Shown here: positions 1 through 8,527 of the stretch, in pieces
Layout: every line of letters begins with the position of its first letter
Position numbering within the stretch: the stretch's first letter is position 1
Assembly: GCA_965248635.1 (NCBI GenBank)
Contig: OZ252114.1
Location: forward strand, 2,790,001-2,854,000
Reading direction: 5' to 3'
DNA: 64,000 bases
DNA from: CBDAPI01 sp965248635
Lineage (GTDB): Bacteria; Acidobacteriota; UBA6911; RPQK01; CBDAPI01
Translations under genes and position numbers: made by a program
The notes under the pieces: generated by a model
Database searches by the model: none
What the model was told of the DNA's origin: nothing
The model's input: only the letters and a program-made list of their open reading frames with translations

Positions 1-98
1 CTCCTCGCCATAGTCCTGACTATGCCTCGTCCGCGGGTCTTGACCTCGGGCCCGAATGGCTCGCTCATCCACTACCGATTCAAGCATTGCAGTCCACT
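1..98 (+). repeat. MITE-like element, family 1, copy A (left end outside window)
   Basis: This stretch matches 55319-55416 at roughly 90% by eye and ends in the same inverted-repeat terminus (caagcattgcagtccact). It contains the small core hairpin CATAG-N6-CTATG. It stops one base short of the stop codon of the BMC shell gene. Only the right part is in the window, so neither the left terminus nor a target duplication can be checked. Confidence 0.8.
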
Positions 99-99
99 G

Positions 100-387
100 C
101 TATTTCGGGACGATCGGAAGGCGTTCGTCCAGACTCGAGTGCGGCCGCGGTATCACGTGAACGCTGACCAGTTCGCCTACCCGCCGTGCAGCAGCAGCAC
201 CCGCATCGGTGGCAGCTTTGACCGCTGCTACATCCCCGCGCACCATTGCGGTTACCAGGCCACTGCCGACTTTCTCGTAGCCGACCAGGGTGACCTTGGC
301 GGCCTTGACCATGGCGTCGGCGGCTTCAACCATGGCAACGAGACCCTTGGTCTCAACCATCCCCAACGCTTCCATCGAATCGGCCAT
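100..387 (-). CDS. BMC-domain microcompartment shell protein (hexamer type)
   Basis: This 95-residue protein is a single canonical BMC domain (Pfam BMC, PduA/EutM/CcmK type). It opens with ALGMVETKGLVAMVEAADAM and continues through VTLVGYEKVGSGLVTAMVRGDV to VSVHVIPRPH. Proteins of this family form flat hexamers that tile the facets of bacterial microcompartments, with a central pore for small substrates. The gene lies 34 bp downstream of a class II aldolase on the same strand. The pair therefore looks like the end of a catabolic BMC locus that continues off the left edge. The length is normal for the family and I see no truncation. The family is clear; the substrate cannot be read from this protein. 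Confidence 0.95.
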   Translation of the reverse strand: MADSMEALGMVETKGLVAMVEAADAMVKAAKVTLVGYEKVGSGLVTAMVRGDVAAVKAATDAGAAAARRVGELVSVHVIPRPHSSLDERLPIVPK

Positions 388-421
388 TGGCTAGTGGTGC
401 CTCCCAGGAAACAGGACCCGT

Positions 422-1186
422 CTATCGGTCCCTGTTCATCTCCAGTATGACTCTCTCGACGATCTCTTCGATTTCCCGCGGAGACAGCGTGAGAGGGTGT
501 TCGCCATTGGCAGTGACCGGGCAGTCTAACTGCCGCGAAACTGGAGCAGTTATACCATACTTCCCAGTGACGTCAAAAAGTTTGTCAACAGATTCCTGAG
601 TGAGCAGACTTTGCTTTCCAAGGATGCGAGTCAATAGCGAAATTTTGGCAAAGTGCTCCAGTATTTCCATCCGAAAAAAGGCCTTCTGAAGGTCAGCTCC
701 CAGGGTGATGGCGCCGTGGTTGGCCAGAAGGATCGCATCATGCCGAGGCACCAGATCATTCAGGCTGTTTGCCAGTTCATCTGTGGAAGGAGTCCCGTAG
801 GGGGCAATCGGAACACAACCCAGCGTCAGGACGACCTCCGGCATCAAAGCTTCACGCAAGGGAATGCCGGCCACTGCGTGTGCCGTGCCGTAGACGGGGT
901 GTCCATGGCAAACAGCGCCCACGTCAGACCTTCCCCGGTAGACAACGACGTGCATCTTGATCTCACTCGAGACCTCCCGCATGCCTTCAAGTCGATCCCC
1001 CTCCAGGTTGGTCAACACCAGGTCGTCGGGCTCCAGGTCGCCCTTGCACAAGCCCGTGGGAGTCGCAAGCAGCCGTTCACCCAGACGGATCGACAGATTT
1101 CCTTCGTTGGCACAGATCAGCTCCTTGGCATACATCCGCCTGCCAATCTCGCAAATGAGTTCCCGCGCTTGCCATTCTCTCAGCAT
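422..1186 (-). CDS. Class II (fuculose-phosphate-type) aldolase, probable BMC cargo
   Basis: The 254-residue protein belongs to the zinc-dependent class II aldolase/adducin family, which cleaves sugar-phosphates such as fuculose-1-P or rhamnulose-1-P to lactaldehyde and DHAP. Visible motifs are ANEGNLSIRL near the N-terminus, SSEIKMH, the metal-binding CHGHPVYGTA and LLANHGAITLG. After the catalytic domain there is a spacer and a C-terminal amphipathic helix (LSPREIEEIVERVILEMN). Such tails act as encapsulation peptides in BMC enzymes. I placed the start at the ATG beginning MLREWQARELI, because an upstream in-frame ATG would translate only the simple-repeat DNA at 1193-1292. The neighbouring BMC shell gene supports a role inside a fucose/rhamnose-type compartment. 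That role is inference. Confidence 0.88.
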   Translation of the reverse strand: MLREWQARELICEIGRRMYAKELICANEGNLSIRLGERLLATPTGLCKGDLEPDDLVLTNLEGDRLEGMREVSSEIKMHVVVYRGRSDVGAVCHGHPVYGTAHAVAGIPLREALMPEVVLTLGCVPIAPYGTPSTDELANSLNDLVPRHDAILLANHGAITLGADLQKAFFRMEILEHFAKISLLTRILGKQSLLTQESVDKLFDVTGKYGITAPVSRQLDCPVTANGEHPLTLSPREIEEIVERVILEMNRDR

Positions 1187-1192
1187 CGTTCC

Positions 1193-1292
1193 AAGTTCCA
1201 CGTTCCCCGTTCCGCGAACTTCGAACGTCCAACTTTCAAGCATCAACTTTGAACTCTCAACCTTCAACTTTCAACCTTCAATTTTCAACCGA
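1193..1292. repeat. Degenerate heptamer-like simple repeats (GTTCCA.. / CAACTTT)
   Basis: The spacer between the divergent aldolase and ruvA genes is mostly degenerate 7-8 bp units such as gttccaagttccacgttcc and caactttcaaccttcaac. Similar runs occur at 7368-7389, 42258-42320 and 51717-51750. No gene is likely inside it. Confidence 0.7.
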
Positions 1293-1313
1293 GGTTCGAC
1301 CAGTCCCGTTCGC

Positions 1314-1319
1314 TATAAT
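1314..1319 (+). promoter_or_regulatory. -10 box for ruvA, possibly leaderless
   Basis: A perfect TATAAT lies 7 bp upstream of the ruvA ATG, and no Shine-Dalgarno sequence is visible between them. Transcription would begin at or beside the start codon. No good -35 is visible. Confidence 0.45.
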
Positions 1320-1326
1320 GCAAACC

Positions 1327-1926
1327 ATGCTTGCGCGACTGACGGGAACCCTGAATGAAAAGTCGGCTGGACAGCTCATTATTGACGTCGGGGGTGTCGG
1401 GTATGAAGTGTTCATTCCCTGTTCGACCTACTATGAACTGGGCGGGGTGGGGGAGAAAGTCACGCTTCGAATCTACACTCACGTGAAAGAAAATGACCTG
1501 AGTCTTTACGGCTTCCTGACCCAGCGTGAGAAAGAGCTGTTTAACCTGTTGATTCAGATTTCCGGCATCGGCCCCAAGCTGGGAGTCATCATTTTGTCCG
1601 GACTCCCTGCCGAGGAGCTGGCTGAGGCCGTGGTGGCCGGGGACCTGGTGCGGTTGACTTCGATTCCGGGGGTTGGGAAAAAGACGGCTGAGAGGATCGT
1701 TCTCGAGCTCAAGGAGAAGCTCGACAAGCTGATCCCGGACCGTTCTCCCGAAGAGGCGAGAAACCTGCCCGGGGGTGTCAACGGGGACGTCGTTTCTGCT
1801 CTGGTGAATCTCGGATACCAGAGGACAGCTGCGGAGAAGGCGGTCAGAGAGGTCAGTCTGGAAAGAAGTGACACAGGTTTTGAAAGCGTCTTAAGGGGCG
1901 CCCTCAGTCATCTCTCGGGTTCCTGA
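1327..1926 (+). CDS. ruvA: Holliday junction branch migration protein RuvA
   Basis: RuvA tetramers bind four-way DNA junctions and load RuvB rings for branch migration. The 199-residue product has the family's usual length. It has an N-terminal OB-fold (MLARLTGTL to about residue 63), a tandem helix-hairpin-helix domain (ISGIGPKLG and IPGVGKKTAERIVLELKEKL) and the flexible C-terminal RuvB-binding domain. The ATG at 1327 was chosen because it gives the canonical N-terminus; an upstream ATG would add 26 residues encoded by repeat DNA. It is followed 26 bp later by ruvB, the standard pairing. No ruvC is adjacent. Confidence 0.98.
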   Translation: MLARLTGTLNEKSAGQLIIDVGGVGYEVFIPCSTYYELGGVGEKVTLRIYTHVKENDLSLYGFLTQREKELFNLLIQISGIGPKLGVIILSGLPAEELAEAVVAGDLVRLTSIPGVGKKTAERIVLELKEKLDKLIPDRSPEEARNLPGGVNGDVVSALVNLGYQRTAAEKAVREVSLERSDTGFESVLRGALSHLSGS

Positions 1927-1952
1927 CCGGCGAAAGGTTTGGACGATACTTG

Positions 1953-2978
1953 ATGGAAGAAGAGAATCGCTTTCTAGACCCATCGGTGAAAGACACGGAT
2001 CGATCGATCGAAAACAACCTGCGCCCGAAGACCTTGAAGGAGTTCATCGGACAACCGACGATCAAGGAAAGCCTGGGAATCTCGATCCAGGCAGCGATCC
2101 ATCGAGGCGAACCCCTCGACCATGTGCTTCTGTACGGCCCGCCGGGTCTGGGTAAGACCACGCTGGCCCAGATCATTGCCCATGAACTGGGAGTGAATAT
2201 CAGAAGCACCTCCGGACCGACCATTGAGAAACGCGGGGATCTGGCTGCTATTTTGACTAACCTCGAACCCAACGATGTCCTTTTCATTGACGAGATTCAC
2301 CGTCTTCATCCGGCCATTGAGGAGATCCTCTACCCGGCCATGGAGGATTTCAAGATCGACATCATGATTGGAGAGGGGCCGGGCGCCCGCTCGATTCCCC
2401 TGGACATTCCCCACTTCACTCTGGTGGGAGCGACCACACGAAGCGGCTTGCTAACGTCTCCCTTACGAGCCCGGTTCGGGATCCTGCAGAGACTTGATTT
2501 TTACACCCGCAAAGATTTGACGAAGGTGGTGAGCCGATCCGGCGGGATCCTGGGAGTGGAGGTGGATCTCAAGGGCGCTCGGGAAATCGCACGGCGAAGT
2601 CGGGGAACTCCCCGGGTCGCCAACCGGCTGCTCCGAAGGGTTCGAGACTACGCCCAGGTCAGGGAAGATGGGTTCGTCAACGACGCCATCGCTCGTCGAG
2701 GTCTGGAGTTGATGAACGTCGATTCGCACGGCCTCGACGAAACCGATCGTAAACTTCTTCTGACCATCATTGACAAATTCGACGGTGGGCCGGTCGGAAT
2801 CAAGACGATCTCGGCGGCCATCGCCGAAGAAACGGATGCCATTGAGGATATTTACGAGCCCTACTTGATTCAGGTCGGTTTTCTGAATCGTACCCGCAGG
2901 GGAAGGGTGGCCACCCGCCTGGCCTTCGAGCACCTCGGGAAGCCCTACCAGCCGGTCCCCCAAAAGGGACTCTTCTGA
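1953..2978 (+). CDS. ruvB: Holliday junction branch migration ATPase RuvB
   Basis: RuvB is the hexameric AAA+ motor that pumps DNA through the RuvA-bound junction. The 341-residue protein shows Walker A (GPPGLGKTTLA), Walker B (LFIDEIHR), the arginine-finger/sensor segment (TTRSGLLTSPLRARFG) and the C-terminal winged helix ending in GRVATRLAFEHL. The ATG at 1953 and a TTG at 1950 are both possible starts; a purine-rich gaaagg lies upstream. It follows ruvA directly and is very likely co-transcribed with it. Confidence 0.98.
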   Translation: MEEENRFLDPSVKDTDRSIENNLRPKTLKEFIGQPTIKESLGISIQAAIHRGEPLDHVLLYGPPGLGKTTLAQIIAHELGVNIRSTSGPTIEKRGDLAAILTNLEPNDVLFIDEIHRLHPAIEEILYPAMEDFKIDIMIGEGPGARSIPLDIPHFTLVGATTRSGLLTSPLRARFGILQRLDFYTRKDLTKVVSRSGGILGVEVDLKGAREIARRSRGTPRVANRLLRRVRDYAQVREDGFVNDAIARRGLELMNVDSHGLDETDRKLLLTIIDKFDGGPVGIKTISAAIAEETDAIEDIYEPYLIQVGFLNRTRRGRVATRLAFEHLGKPYQPVPQKGLF

Positions 2979-3000
2979 AGTTCGAAGCAGGACACTTCTC

Positions 3001-3024
3001 CCTTGCCGTTGCCCTTGCCCTTCT
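3001..3024. repeat. CCTTGC hexamer simple repeat
   Basis: About four degenerate hexamers (CCTTGC CGTTGC CCTTGC CCTTCT) lie in the spacer between ruvB and the moxR-like gene. The same unit recurs at 28461-28500 and, inside coding DNA, at 29592-29615. Confidence 0.6.
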
Positions 3025-3111
3025 TTCGCCTTATTCTCAGCATCTTGATGCAACCTGAGATCTCAAAAAAGGCAAAGGCTTGATCGGCCGGAATGTGAAA
3101 AAATAGAAACG

Positions 3112-4065
3112 GTGACTGAAGAGAATCTGGTTCAGGAAAGACTGGGCAAGGTTTCAAGTGCTCTGGGGCAGATCATCAAGGGAAAAAGCGAGGTCCTTGA
3201 TCTGACGCTGATCGCCCTTCTGGCCCGGGGACACCTGCTGATCGAAGATGTCCCGGGGATCGGCAAGACCACCCTGGCTCATGCTCTGGCCCGGTCGCTG
3301 GAGGGCACCTTCAAACGGATTCAGTTCACCAGCGATCTGCTGCCCTCAGACCTCACGGGAGTCTCGGTCTTCAATCAGTCCAGTCGAGAATTTGAGTTTC
3401 GCAGGGGACCTCTGTTCGCCAATGTCGTCCTGGCCGACGAGATCAACCGCGCAACACCGAAAACCCAGAGTGCTTTGTTGGAGGCCATGAGCGAAGGCAA
3501 AGTCACTGTGGATGACGAGACTCACGACCTCTCCCAGCCGTTCATGGTGGTTGCCACCCAAAACCCCAGAGAGCACCATGGGACCTATCCGTTACCCGAG
3601 TCACAGCTTGACCGCTTTCTGATGCGAATTCGGATCGGGTATCCGGATCTGGACTACGAAAAAGAGATCCTGAGGGAGCAGATCAGCTACGTTTCTGCGG
3701 AGGCGCTGACACCTTCGGCCTCGGTGGAAGAAATCATCTCTGCCCAGTCAGCCGTCTCGGAAGTGGCCATGGAAGAGTCTCTCCTCGACTACCTGATGGC
3801 GATCGTAAAAGGAACCCGGGAGAGCCCGGATCTGGATCTCGGGGTCAGTCCACGGGGAGCGATGGCTCTTTATAACGCAGCCAAAGCCCGAGCCTTTGTC
3901 CATGGGCGTTCCTACTGTTTCCCCGACGACATTAAGACTCTGGCGATTCCGGTTCTTTCCCACCGGGTAATGGTGAGTAGCCGCTACACATCGCCGCTGC
4001 CGCGAACCCAGGAGTCCGAAGCCATCATCCGCACCGTTGTGGAGGGGGCAGAAGTTCCCGTTTGA
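3112..4065 (+). CDS. MoxR-family AAA+ ATPase
   Basis: MoxR ATPases are chaperone-like AAA+ proteins that usually act with DUF58/VWA partners in envelope or metalloprotein maturation. The 317-residue product has Walker A (EDVPGIGKTTLA), Walker B (VVLADEINRATPKTQSALLEAM) and the typical segment MVVATQNPREHHGTYPLPESQLDRFLMR. The start codon is GTG. The stop overlaps the TTG start of the DUF58 gene, so translation is probably coupled. The moxR-DUF58-transglutaminase order is a common conserved operon; its exact function remains poorly defined. Confidence 0.93.
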   Translation: MTEENLVQERLGKVSSALGQIIKGKSEVLDLTLIALLARGHLLIEDVPGIGKTTLAHALARSLEGTFKRIQFTSDLLPSDLTGVSVFNQSSREFEFRRGPLFANVVLADEINRATPKTQSALLEAMSEGKVTVDDETHDLSQPFMVVATQNPREHHGTYPLPESQLDRFLMRIRIGYPDLDYEKEILREQISYVSAEALTPSASVEEIISAQSAVSEVAMEESLLDYLMAIVKGTRESPDLDLGVSPRGAMALYNAAKARAFVHGRSYCFPDDIKTLAIPVLSHRVMVSSRYTSPLPRTQESEAIIRTVVEGAEVPV

Positions 4066-5300
4066 ACAGTCGAAGAGTACTCTTCAGTGTCGGGCTCTTA
4101 CTGACATCCGTGCTGTGTGGTGTCCTGGCTCGATTCGCGGCAGGCCTGGCCGAGGTGGAGTGGGCGCGTCTTCTGACCGTTGCAGCCCTGCTGCTGGCCG
4201 CCTTTTCGGTGGCACTGGTGGTGCCCCGGTTCCTGCGGGACAACAAGCCGGGATTGCCGAGAGCGCGCCGAGCACTACAACTCACAGCGCGCGGAATCGT
4301 ATTCTTGCTGGTCGTTCTGCTGCTGGGGGCGTCGACGATCGACAGCGGAAACAACTTGCTGATTCTGGTCTTGTCAACTCTTGTGGCGGCCCTCCTGGTG
4401 TCCGGTTTCGGATCCAATCTTGGGCTTCAAAACCTCCACATCTCGCTCCAGTTGCCTTCTCGGATTCACGCAGGTCAAAAGGCCGTGTTTCTGCTCACTC
4501 TGCGAAACCTCAAGCGCTGGGTGCCATCCTTTGGGATTCGGCTGCGTAACCGCCGCTGTGAGGAGGTCGGCGAGGAGTCAACCGACTTTTTCGGGCAGGA
4601 GCAGCACTTTCCTTATCTGGCAGCGGGAGGCAGCCTGGAACTGCAGATGGAGACCATTTTCGGAGAGCGGGGAGCCTACTCGCTGGAAGGATTCGAGGTC
4701 ACCACCAGTTTTCCGTTTGGATTCCTGGTGCGCCGGCGTCACCTCGAAGCTCGGGGCATGATTGTCGTCTACCCACGCCTGCTCGAGACGGAAAACCTGC
4801 TCCGCCGTCACCCGTTGCTGCGCGGGACCACCGCCAGGTTCAGGCCAGGACAGGGGCGCGAGGTTTACACGATTCGGGACTATCGCAGTGGAGACCGCAG
4901 CCAGTCCGTGCACTGGAAAGCAACTGCCAGGACCGGGCGATTGATGGTCAAGGAGTTTCTGGCTGAGGAAGCACCTCCACATCGGCTTTACCTGTTCAGG
5001 GAGATCCGGTCTTGCGAGGATGGGGCCGGTTTTGAGAGTGCCGTCTCAGCCGTCGCGACCATCGTGCAGCATCTCTGGAAATGCCGGCAGCGAGCCCAGG
5101 TGTCGTCCACCGAATTCAGCTGTGAGGTGGGAGAACGGAAGGACTATCGGGAGGTCATGCGTTATCTGGCGCTGGTGAGGCCGCTTGCCGGGGCGGATCC
5201 GGTTTTGCCTCGGAACGTGCAACCCGGGCAGGTTTTCTTCAGCGCAGCCTGCCCCTGGGGAGAAACTCCTACCGACAGAACGTGGGTGGGGCTGGCGTGA
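4062..5300 (+). CDS. DUF58 domain-containing membrane protein
   Basis: The 412-residue protein has two to three hydrophobic N-terminal segments (VLFSVGLLLTSVLCGVLARF, LLTVAALLLAAFSVALVV, FLLVVLLLGAST), then a long cytoplasmic or beta-rich region. It carries the DUF58 signature RDYRSGDRSQSVHWKATA near residue 280. It starts at a TTG overlapping the moxR stop (TTGA) and ends overlapping the next gene (GTGA). DUF58 proteins are the usual partners of MoxR ATPases. The family is clear but the biochemical role is not established. Confidence 0.9.
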   Translation: MNSRRVLFSVGLLLTSVLCGVLARFAAGLAEVEWARLLTVAALLLAAFSVALVVPRFLRDNKPGLPRARRALQLTARGIVFLLVVLLLGASTIDSGNNLLILVLSTLVAALLVSGFGSNLGLQNLHISLQLPSRIHAGQKAVFLLTLRNLKRWVPSFGIRLRNRRCEEVGEESTDFFGQEQHFPYLAAGGSLELQMETIFGERGAYSLEGFEVTTSFPFGFLVRRRHLEARGMIVVYPRLLETENLLRRHPLLRGTTARFRPGQGREVYTIRDYRSGDRSQSVHWKATARTGRLMVKEFLAEEAPPHRLYLFREIRSCEDGAGFESAVSAVATIVQHLWKCRQRAQVSSTEFSCEVGERKDYREVMRYLALVRPLAGADPVLPRNVQPGQVFFSAACPWGETPTDRTWVGLA

Positions 5301-7360
5301 AGTTTGAGAAATCCCTGCACATCTGGACCAGCCTGACGCTTCTTACCGGTGCAGCCGCGCTTCTGGTGTCCGACTCCGTTCATCCCGGGGTCGTCGGCGC
5401 CTGTTTTCTCGGGGTTGTTGCGAGCCTCGTGTTTCCAGCCAACATCGGACCGAAATCCCAGACCCTGTTGTTCAGCAGTTTCCTGGTCTTCTTCGTGGTA
5501 GATGTACTTCACATCTCGGGATATGTGACAGCCTCGACTCGCCTGATGTTGTTCGTGGGTCTTCTCAAGGTGTGGGCCGGGCGTTCCGACCGCGACTATC
5601 TCCTTGTCCTCTCGAGCAGCTTCACACTGGTTCTGGTGGCCGCTTCGGGTTCCGTTTCACCTGCCTTTCTTGCCGTTCTTGTCGCCTTTGTTTTCTTTTC
5701 CATTCTCAGCTTTCTCCACTTTGAGACTCGCCGCGCCTATATCGATCACCCGAGAGCTCCTTTTCCGCTCTCCGGCTATGTTGGTGTCTCCGCCGTGGTC
5801 ACGATCTTGATTGCCCTCGTGGCTACCCCCATCTTTGTCTCCGTGCCGCGCAGCCGGCTGGGCTTGTGGAGTGTCCGAGGCGGTGCTGGCTTCCTGGTAT
5901 CGGGCTTCTCCGACCACGTGACCCTGGGTGACATCGGACGGATTCTGAGCAGCCGCCAGATCTTTATGCGCATCAGGCTCTCACGGCCCCTTGACCAGAT
6001 TCCCCCCGACCTGAAATGGAGGGGAGTCGTTCTCAATCACTACGACGGCCGGTCCTGGTCGAGTACCCCCCGGGCGCCGCGGCGAATTTCCCGTAGCCCG
6101 GCGAGACAGGGATTTCTGGTTTCCCGGTCACGGCGCAGCAACGAGGAGATTCTGACCCAGATCATTACCCAGGAGTCACCCAACAGAACCATCTTCGGCG
6201 CCGACCAGCTGGTCTGGGTGGCGGGTCTTGGAGAGGGTGAGAAGTCGATTCGAGCCGATCACAACGGATCTCTCTTCTTCAGTCGAACCCGACCTCGATC
6301 TTTCAGTTACCGGGTGGATTCCGACCTGATCGACCGCACCGAGAAACTCTCCCGCGGGGGAAGCGACAGCCTCCCCCCGGATGTGAGGCAGAGATACCTG
6401 CAGCTTCCTCGGATCGACCCCCGGATTGTCGAATTGACAAGAAGGATCACCAGTCCTCGCCCGGATGCGATCTCCAGGGCACTGGCCCTCGAGCGCTTTC
6501 TGAAAGAGAACTATTCCTACAGCCTGGAGAACGCTTCGGCTGCCAGCCCGGACCCCCTGGCCCACTTCCTCCTGGAAGGTGGCTCAGGACACTGTGAGTA
6601 CTATGCTACGGCCCTGGCAATCATGCTTCGCATTGAAGGGATCCCCAGCCGCGTCATCAATGGCTTTCGTCGGGGAGCGCTGAATGTGTGGAGTGAGGAC
6701 CTGATTGTTCGCCAGTCGGACGCTCACAGCTGGGTGGAAGCACGCTTGCCGGGTGCCGGTTGGATCGAACTGGATGCCACTCCTGCTCAGGCCGGTTACG
6801 ATGACGGAATCTTTTTTCTGGCTACTCAGATGGGGGACGCCCTGGAGCTCTTCTGGAATCAGCTGGTGTCTTTCGACCGAATCTCCCAGCTCAGTCTGAT
6901 CGTGGCGGGCCTCCAGGAGGTACGTTCCGGGGTTGAAAGTCTGGGGCAGCTGGTGGGTTCGCTTAGACTCTGGGGAGCAACGATCCTGGTCCGTCTCTAC
7001 TCCCGCCAGCTTGAGAGCTGGGGGCTTCTTCTGGGGTTCTTGCTTCTGGCATTCTTGATTCGCCCAGCGCTGCGGAGGACGCGTCAACGGCTGAGGCGAC
7101 TGCAGCGGGGAGGAGTCTCAGGGGTCTCCGGCGAAGCGCGCGCCTATCACCGGCAGTTGGAGAGAGTGTTGCGGAAGCGCGGGCTGGCTCGTCTTACCGC
7201 GGAGACGCCTCTGGAGTTCGCGGAGCGAGCCGGTTTCACGCTGAACAGCCGAGTCCCGGTCGAAATTACGAGTCTCTACTATCAGGCCAGGTTTGGAGGC
7301 TACCGCCTGAAAGTGTCGGACTTCCAAAGAATCGAGGCCGGGCTGGCCCTGCTGCGCTGA
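5297..7360 (+). CDS. Transglutaminase-like membrane protein (TgpA type)
   Basis: The product is about 687 residues, with several N-terminal transmembrane helices (up to about residue 190). A large extracytoplasmic region follows with a transglutaminase-core domain, one more membrane helix (LGFLLLAFLIRPAL) and a cytosolic C-terminal DUF4129-like tail. The catalytic triad is recognisable: Cys in GGSGHCEYYATA, His in QSDAHSWVEA and Asp in IELDATP. I favour the GTG at 5297, which overlaps the upstream stop as GTGA; an in-frame GTG at 5282 is also possible. It is third in the moxR-DUF58-tgpA operon. Enzymatic activity (transamidase or protease) is inferred from the triad only. Confidence 0.92.
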   Translation: MKFEKSLHIWTSLTLLTGAAALLVSDSVHPGVVGACFLGVVASLVFPANIGPKSQTLLFSSFLVFFVVDVLHISGYVTASTRLMLFVGLLKVWAGRSDRDYLLVLSSSFTLVLVAASGSVSPAFLAVLVAFVFFSILSFLHFETRRAYIDHPRAPFPLSGYVGVSAVVTILIALVATPIFVSVPRSRLGLWSVRGGAGFLVSGFSDHVTLGDIGRILSSRQIFMRIRLSRPLDQIPPDLKWRGVVLNHYDGRSWSSTPRAPRRISRSPARQGFLVSRSRRSNEEILTQIITQESPNRTIFGADQLVWVAGLGEGEKSIRADHNGSLFFSRTRPRSFSYRVDSDLIDRTEKLSRGGSDSLPPDVRQRYLQLPRIDPRIVELTRRITSPRPDAISRALALERFLKENYSYSLENASAASPDPLAHFLLEGGSGHCEYYATALAIMLRIEGIPSRVINGFRRGALNVWSEDLIVRQSDAHSWVEARLPGAGWIELDATPAQAGYDDGIFFLATQMGDALELFWNQLVSFDRISQLSLIVAGLQEVRSGVESLGQLVGSLRLWGATILVRLYSRQLESWGLLLGFLLLAFLIRPALRRTRQRLRRLQRGGVSGVSGEARAYHRQLERVLRKRGLARLTAETPLEFAERAGFTLNSRVPVEITSLYYQARFGGYRLKVSDFQRIEAGLALLR

Positions 7361-7389
7361 GTTCCGCCTTTCACGTTCCAGGTTCCAAG

Positions 7390-8352
7390 TCAGTTCGTAA
7401 CTTTGTCTCCGACTGCCACGGAATCACCGGAGATGATGGTGCCGACGGATGAGCCTTCATCCACTTCGTCCACTTCGTCCAAACGGATCTCACCGATAAT
7501 GGTGCTGATCTCGCGAAGCACTCTTCCTGTAGCCGGATCCTTAACGGTCCGTGTCACACGCTTCACCTTCAGTAACGCACCCGCTTGCAGTCCGTGGGAA
7601 GAGCCCACATTCAGTATGACCATGGACCCATCCACATCCGCTACCATGCCATCGATCTTGACCGTCACTTCGGGGATGCGTTCATCGGCCTCGATGAGCT
7701 CTTGAGACAGTTGCTGGACCGCCAGCTCCACGGCTTCTCCGAGAATGGTTTCCCGAAAATCGCTGCTGGACATGTCGATGCTGCCGGCACCGGCCCCACC
7801 GCCGCCGCCGCCATAGCCTCCCAGCATCAATCCCGAGCGCGAAGATTCTCCTCTTCCCTTGGCGACCGCCAGGATCTCGCCGGTGGTCGTGTCCACGATT
7901 CTGGCATCGATGGCCACTTTGGCTTTCCCCTTCTGAGTCCCGTAGGATCCGCCTCCAAACCCGCCGATTTTGCTAAAGGCACCGCCAATTCCCTTCTTCT
8001 TTTTCTCCGTGCCAAACTGGGTAATGGTGCCCACGACCATGGCGTTCACACCCAGTACTTTGCCCACTTTGGCGGCAGACGTCGGATTGGCCCGGCCACT
8101 CTCTCCCAGGTCCTGCTCGGCCAGGATTTGGTCCAGGCGGTTGCGCTCGATGACGCGATAGGTTCCCGCGGTGACGAGTTCGTTGACGATCATATCGGAG
8201 ATGCCCTTGCCGATGTCCCAGTTGCCGCTCCACCACTGCTGGACCGTGCCGAACTCAAAGTTCATCACGGCCACGCGTTTCTTGTCGGCAGCCTGGCCGA
8301 CGACAGACAAAAGGCTGATGGAACAGATGGTCAAAACAAGTCGTAGCTTCAT
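7390..8352 (-). CDS. CsgG-family secreted protein
   Basis: The 320-residue protein has a Sec signal peptide (LRLVLTICSISLLSVVGQAA) without an evident lipobox cysteine. A CsgG-like domain (VAVMNFEF, then IVNELVTAGTYRVIERNRLDQIL and VDARIV/TTGEILAVAKG-type strands) is followed by a glycine-rich loop (GGYGGGGGGAGAG) and an extra C-terminal beta domain (SSHGLQAGALLKVKRV). CsgG relatives form outer-membrane secretion pores or are periplasmic assembly factors. No curli subunit gene is nearby, so curli export cannot be claimed. The gene is convergent with the transglutaminase gene, 29 bp away. Confidence 0.8.
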   Translation of the reverse strand: MKLRLVLTICSISLLSVVGQAADKKRVAVMNFEFGTVQQWWSGNWDIGKGISDMIVNELVTAGTYRVIERNRLDQILAEQDLGESGRANPTSAAKVGKVLGVNAMVVGTITQFGTEKKKKGIGGAFSKIGGFGGGSYGTQKGKAKVAIDARIVDTTTGEILAVAKGRGESSRSGLMLGGYGGGGGGAGAGSIDMSSSDFRETILGEAVELAVQQLSQELIEADERIPEVTVKIDGMVADVDGSMVILNVGSSHGLQAGALLKVKRVTRTVKDPATGRVLREISTIIGEIRLDEVDEVDEGSSVGTIISGDSVAVGDKVTN

Positions 8353-8418
8353 TTAGGGGCCCTCTCAGAATCCCAGGTTCGAGCAAAACTGCAAGTTCCG
8401 CTAGTTTAGCAACTTTGG

Positions 8419-8503
8419 TTAGTGATCGCAGCACTCGCAACGCGAGCGGTCCCTTTCGGGAGTCGCTGACGCCTGGATCAGAACTCATGACGAGCTACAC
8501 TAA
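8419..8503. repeat. Possible degenerate short inverted-repeat element
   Basis: The spacer upstream of surE begins ttagtg and ends cactaa. About 45 bp (8463-8500) resemble 42404-42440: both read gctgac..cctgg.tcagaac..atg.cgagct. I read it as a decayed relative of the elements described elsewhere, with low certainty. Confidence 0.35.
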
Positions 8504-8511
8504 TTGTCCGG

Positions 8512-8517
8512 TATAAT
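8512..8517 (+). promoter_or_regulatory. -10 box for surE, possibly leaderless
   Basis: TATAAT ends 10 bp upstream of the surE ATG, so the transcript would have almost no leader. No consensus -35 is visible. Confidence 0.4.
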
Positions 8518-8527
8518 CCGAGGTCCT

